The notes beneath the pieces were generated by a model. The model was not told the DNA's origin. It saw nothing but the letters and a program-made list of their open reading frames with translations, and made no database searches. Position numbers and translations under genes: made by a program. A DNA stretch of 64,000 nt from CAZFBA01 sp964517135 (lineage in GTDB: Bacteria > Cyanobacteriota > Vampirovibrionia > JBFMGH01): positions 62,001 through 126,000 of the forward strand of contig CAZFBA010000007.1 of NCBI GenBank assembly GCA_964517135.1, written 5' to 3'. Within the stretch, counting starts at the first letter, position 1; every line of letters begins with the position of its first letter. This document shows positions 61,024 through 64,000 of this stretch, piece after piece.

Positions 61024-61614
61024 TTAAAGATTCTCGCCTGTGCTATATTCTAAAACTTCAACTATAGAAGTCAGAGGAGGTATATAATCATCAGATATAT
61101 CTTTTCCTGTCTCTTTCAAAAGATATTGCGTTAGCAATACTGTCTGAGTAGAAAGCATTCTCGTTGATATAGCCCTGAAAGTATAATCTTTTTCTCTCAT
61201 ATCAGGAAAATTTTTAGGACAGGTTCTAACTTCTCCTGTTACATCATCAGCAAGAGGTGCACCAAAACACCGGCATATTACTGGCCTGTGGTCATAGACT
61301 GCACATATACCATTGATTAAAAGAGGGCAAAATGGTTTTTGGTCTTCTGAAAGCTTTTTAACATCAAGACTTTTGATCTCCTGAAGATTTTTACGAATAG
61401 CTTGAAGTGTTTGCTTATCAAGGTTTTTAATACCCTCCTGAAGGTGTAAACCTTCAATAAAGCTTATACTCACGAGATTTTTACAGCATTCAAAACACTG
61501 CTTATCACAGTGCATTTTATCACTGTATTGGCTGTAAATATCATCAAAAAGACGATCAATCTTTTGGATAAACTCTAAATATACTCTGTATGACTCTAAA
61601 TTTTCTATAATCAT
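61024..61614 (-). CDS. YkgJ-family cysteine-cluster protein
   Basis: 196 residues. Cysteine motif CDKQCFECCKNL (about 37-48, C-x3-C-x2-CC) and downstream CPLLINGICAVYDHRPVICRCFG (clusters near 98-120) match the zinc/iron-chelating domain of the YkgJ/UPF0153 group, whose function is not established. The remaining residues are helical. No membrane segment. It lies downstream of the RNase E/G gene but is separated by a strong terminator, so it has its own promoter. Confidence 0.88.
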   Translation of the reverse strand: MIIENLESYRVYLEFIQKIDRLFDDIYSQYSDKMHCDKQCFECCKNLVSISFIEGLHLQEGIKNLDKQTLQAIRKNLQEIKSLDVKKLSEDQKPFCPLLINGICAVYDHRPVICRCFGAPLADDVTGEVRTCPKNFPDMREKDYTFRAISTRMLSTQTVLLTQYLLKETGKDISDDYIPPLTSIVEVLEYSTGENL

Positions 61615-61640
61615 TTGTTATACAAAAATTTATCACCTTA

Positions 61641-61679
61641 AAAACATTCAGGGACCCGGTAATTGAGCCCCTGAAATGC
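61641..61679 (-). terminator. Rho-independent terminator of the RNase E/G gene
   Basis: On the minus strand CATTTCAGGG pairs with CCCTGAATG (one bulge), followed by TTTTTAAGG. Five bases downstream of the stop. Confidence 0.88.
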
Positions 61680-61683
61680 TAAT

Positions 61684-63789
61684 TTATTTAGATTTTGGCC
61701 TGCCACGTGTCTTTTTTCTGGCAGAGCTTGATTTAGTAGGTTTTCTTCCCCGTCTTACAGGTGTTTTAGCCTGGGCTGTAGCATCTTCTTTTTCATCAGT
61801 TGCTTCATCAGTATCTTCTGATTGCTCTTCAGCTTCATCATTAAGTTCTTCTTCGGTTTTGACCTCGATTTTCTGTTCAGCTTTATCTTCTTTATCAGAA
61901 TTTTCCTGCCCATTTTCTTCATCAGTAATATAAAGGTTTTCAAAATCTTCACCTTCAGCTGAAACGCCATAGCGGCCTTTGAATGCCTCAGAGTCTTCAG
62001 GTATTTCAGTTTCTATATCCTGTTTATTTGCTAAAGGTAAAGGTTTTTTAGTCTTTGGAGCAGCTGTTGTTGTTTCCTGAGCAGCTGCTTTTGCAAAGGC
62101 TGCTTCCATTTCGCCAAGTATTGTAAAGACATCTATAAGGTTAACCTCTTCACCAAAGTGTTCTCTGGCATATTTTAAAGGTACACCTGCAAATCGTATT
62201 ACTTTTGAAAGCTCAGGATAATATTTTTTGTTTTTATAAACCTTTCTCATCTTGTCGATAGTTAAGTTATCAATGCTATCCTGTGATTCAGATGTTGAAT
62301 ACACAACCTCTGGCTCTGGTTCTGGTTTTTCAGAAGGTTTTGCAGGTTGTTGCTTTTTGATAACCTGTTCTACTGGCTTTTGAATCTGTCTTGGAGTTTG
62401 TTTGGTTGAAGCCTGAGGACTTTGTGAAATTATTTTAGATATTTTTTGATCCTGCTGGGGGGCTTCTTTTTTGGGGGTAAAAACAGGTGGCTTTTGCTTT
62501 TGAGGTATTTTGCCTTTCTGTGTTCTTGCCCTGATATCAGATTCAATGCTCGGAGGCGCAAAGTTGAGATCTTCTATTACAGCACCAATACCGTTACAGG
62601 CCGGACATTTTTTAGTAAATATTTCTGCCAGACTCTGGCCCTGTCTGTGCCTTGTTAGTTCTACAAGGCCTAGATCTGAAAGCTGACCTATTTGAGGCTT
62701 GGATTTATCAGGTTGTAATGCTGTTTCAAAAGCTTCTAAAATAGCAAGCTGATCAACTCTGCTGTCCATATCTATAAAGTCAATAATGATCATGCCGCCA
62801 ACGTTTCGAAGGCGTAGCTGACGGGCAATTTCATCAATGGCTTCAAGGTTGGTTTGCCTGATAGTTTCAGCCTGTGTCTGTGAGCTTGTGAATCTACCTG
62901 AGTTTACGTCGATAACAGTCAGGGCTTCTGTTGGCTGTACGTATAAATATCCACCACTGGGCAGGTTAACTTTACTCTGAAGGGCTGCTTTGATTTCTTT
63001 ATCCAGTCCTTTAGCTACAATAAGAGATTCAGGGCCTTTGTATACAGATACTTTTATATTCTTGCCCATATTCCAGGTTTGAAGAAGCTGTGTAACCCTG
63101 TGCTGACCAAATGGAGAATCAATAGAAATCTCTGCTATGTCATCTGTACAGGCTTCACGTATAACACGATATAATAAATCCTGATCACGATGGATTAGCG
63201 ACGGTGGAGAAACTGTATCTGCTGTTGTTACTATATGATGCCATTTTTCAAGCAATGTTTCCATATCTTCTTTTATTTCTTCTTCTGTTTTATCTTCAGC
63301 CTCTGTTCTAATTATAACACCTACTCCAGGAGGCTTGAGAAGACTAACAACAGATTTAATGCGACTTCTCTCTTTAGGTGACAGTATTTTTCGGCTAATA
63401 CTAATGCCTTTCTCTTCAGGCATTAGTACAAGAAACCTGCCGGGCAATGTTAAAGAGGTACTTACTCTGGGGCCTTTATGGCCCGTTGGTTCTTTCATTA
63501 TCTGCACAAGTATTTTTTGTTTTGGTTCAAGGCGTTCTTTAAGATCTCCTTTCCCCGGAACATCACTTGCATGCAGAAAGCCCATTCTGTCTCCGCCCAG
63601 ATTGACAAACGCTGCATCAATACTGGGTAGAATATTTTCTACTGTAGCAAGATAAACGTCTCCTAGAAGCATATCACCCCGGTGAATAAAGAATTCAACT
63701 ACTTTGCTGCCATCAACTAATGCTGCAATATTGTCTCGTTCTGATATTACGATTGTCTTGCTTGTATTATTACCGTTATTGTTAGACAT
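61684..63789 (-). CDS. rne: Ribonuclease E/G family protein
   Basis: 701 residues with AGGGGAA eight bases before the ATG. The S1 domain includes GDVYLATVENILPSIDAAFVN. The DNase-I-like catalytic domain has EALTVIDVNSGRFTS (metal-binding Asp), IIIDFIDM and the zinc-link CPACNGIG (about 396-403). The C-terminal 280 residues are low complexity, Gln/Pro/Lys-rich then acidic, ending with KKTRGRPKSK. This size and tail resemble cyanobacterial RNase E. It initiates mRNA decay and processes rRNA. It is preceded on the same strand by the DUF2344 protein. Confidence 0.95.
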   Translation of the reverse strand: MSNNNGNNTSKTIVISERDNIAALVDGSKVVEFFIHRGDMLLGDVYLATVENILPSIDAAFVNLGGDRMGFLHASDVPGKGDLKERLEPKQKILVQIMKEPTGHKGPRVSTSLTLPGRFLVLMPEEKGISISRKILSPKERSRIKSVVSLLKPPGVGVIIRTEAEDKTEEEIKEDMETLLEKWHHIVTTADTVSPPSLIHRDQDLLYRVIREACTDDIAEISIDSPFGQHRVTQLLQTWNMGKNIKVSVYKGPESLIVAKGLDKEIKAALQSKVNLPSGGYLYVQPTEALTVIDVNSGRFTSSQTQAETIRQTNLEAIDEIARQLRLRNVGGMIIIDFIDMDSRVDQLAILEAFETALQPDKSKPQIGQLSDLGLVELTRHRQGQSLAEIFTKKCPACNGIGAVIEDLNFAPPSIESDIRARTQKGKIPQKQKPPVFTPKKEAPQQDQKISKIISQSPQASTKQTPRQIQKPVEQVIKKQQPAKPSEKPEPEPEVVYSTSESQDSIDNLTIDKMRKVYKNKKYYPELSKVIRFAGVPLKYAREHFGEEVNLIDVFTILGEMEAAFAKAAAQETTTAAPKTKKPLPLANKQDIETEIPEDSEAFKGRYGVSAEGEDFENLYITDEENGQENSDKEDKAEQKIEVKTEEELNDEAEEQSEDTDEATDEKEDATAQAKTPVRRGRKPTKSSSARKKTRGRPKSK

Positions 63790-63810
63790 TTTGTTTCCCC
63801 TAACATACTA

Positions 63811-64000
63811 TTACAAACTATGGAACGATTTATCCATCAGATTTATTCGTTTTACTTGCCAGTACTTGAATTCCGTAAACAAATTCAAAAAATCTGCTGG
63901 TTTAACTGTTTCTTCCGGAGAAGAAGACAGGATAAATGTCAGTTTTACAGGGTTATTAGATAATTTTACAGATTGTATAAGTGGTTTTAAGTCAATTTCC
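63811..64000 (-). CDS. DUF2344 / radical-SAM-linked protein, C-terminal end (partial)
   Basis: About 62 residues readable on the minus strand, ending at TAA 63811-63813. EIDLKPLIQSVKLSNNPVKL and the following strands fit the C-terminal part of TIGR03936/DUF2344 proteins, which are often fused to or beside radical-SAM modules and lie directly upstream of rne/rng. 21 bases separate it from the RNase E/G start, so they are co-transcribed. The 5' end is outside the window. Confidence 0.7.
   Translation of the reverse strand, partial: EIDLKPLIQSVKLSNNPVKLTFILSSSPEETVKPADFLNLFTEFKYWQVKRINLMDKSFHSL

Noticed and set aside
61676..61933. Ser-rich frame opposite the RNase E/G tail
   Set aside because: Antisense to the acidic low-complexity tail of the RNase; Ser/Leu bias is an artefact of Glu/Asp codons.
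1..64000. CRISPR array, insertion sequence, prophage or plasmid origin
   Set aside because: No regularly spaced direct repeats, transposase, integrase, capsid or Rep gene could be found; gene content is largely housekeeping.

Overview
The window is AT-rich bacterial chromosome of roughly one-third GC. It uses the standard code (TGA serves as a stop, for example at the end of thiE) and holds about 45 protein genes and one tRNA. I see no transposase, integrase, phage gene or CRISPR array. The cell plan is diderm: there is a two-partner-secretion-type haemagglutinin, a TonB C-terminal domain and a full Bat operon. RNase Y and an RNase E/G occur together, and there is a class II (B12) ribonucleotide reductase and a small coiled protein starting MGLAASQARFL, a type I associate from memory with gut 'Melainabacteria' (Gastranaerophilales). 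My best guess is therefore a non-photosynthetic member of the Cyanobacteriota (Vampirovibrionia/Melainabacteria). This is inference from gene content only; other uncultured diderm lineages are not excluded.

Layout. 1-0.34 kb: end of a thiamine cluster (thiE tail, thiS). 0.5-5.5 kb: a small unknown gene, recJ, then queE and a J-domain chaperone on the minus strand. 5.7-9.4 kb: a minus-strand run of YVTN propeller, orphan LolD-like ATPase and GT-C membrane glycosyltransferase. 9.6-18 kb: a complete moxR-DUF58-(lipoprotein)-batA-batB-batC-batD-batE operon with overlapping or near-touching genes. 18.6-26 kb: a STAS protein, a membrane-embedded spermidine-synthase-like protein, two overlapping genes resembling eukaryotic protein arginine methyltransferases, an xdhC homologue, nth and a TPR protein. 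26.8-29.2 kb: nrdJ behind candidate tandem NrdR boxes. 29.3-38.2 kb: a haemagglutinin/M48-like fusion, a GT4 glycosyltransferase, an SDR plus BamA/Oah-like crotonase pair, a TPR protein and a J-domain/SH3/TonB fusion. 38.5-45 kb: tRNA-Thr, a Dph6-like ATPase, several small or membrane unknowns, mgtE and an M23 peptidase. 45.5-49.9 kb: the housekeeping row recA, rny, ymdB, PHP phosphoesterase. 49.9-53.9 kb: acyl-CoA ligase, aroH and a HEAT-repeat/Clp AAA+ fusion on the minus strand. 53.9-60.8 kb: rlmB, rpoD, a 1249-residue GAF-rich histidine kinase and a LuxR-type response regulator. 61-64 kb: a cysteine-cluster protein, RNase E/G and the tail of a DUF2344 protein.

The most unusual content is: (i) the tandem PRMT-like pair, one copy with an intact motif set and one degenerate; (ii) a TPS haemagglutinin domain joined to the rear half of an M48 peptidase lacking HExxH; (iii) a ClpB-like NBD2 carried by HEAT repeats instead of NBD1; (iv) a J domain joined across a membrane to SH3 and TonB domains; (v) a perfect 14-bp palindrome AATACATATGTATT occurring four times where about 0.004 copies are expected; and (vi) a very compact G-quadruplex motif beside nth.
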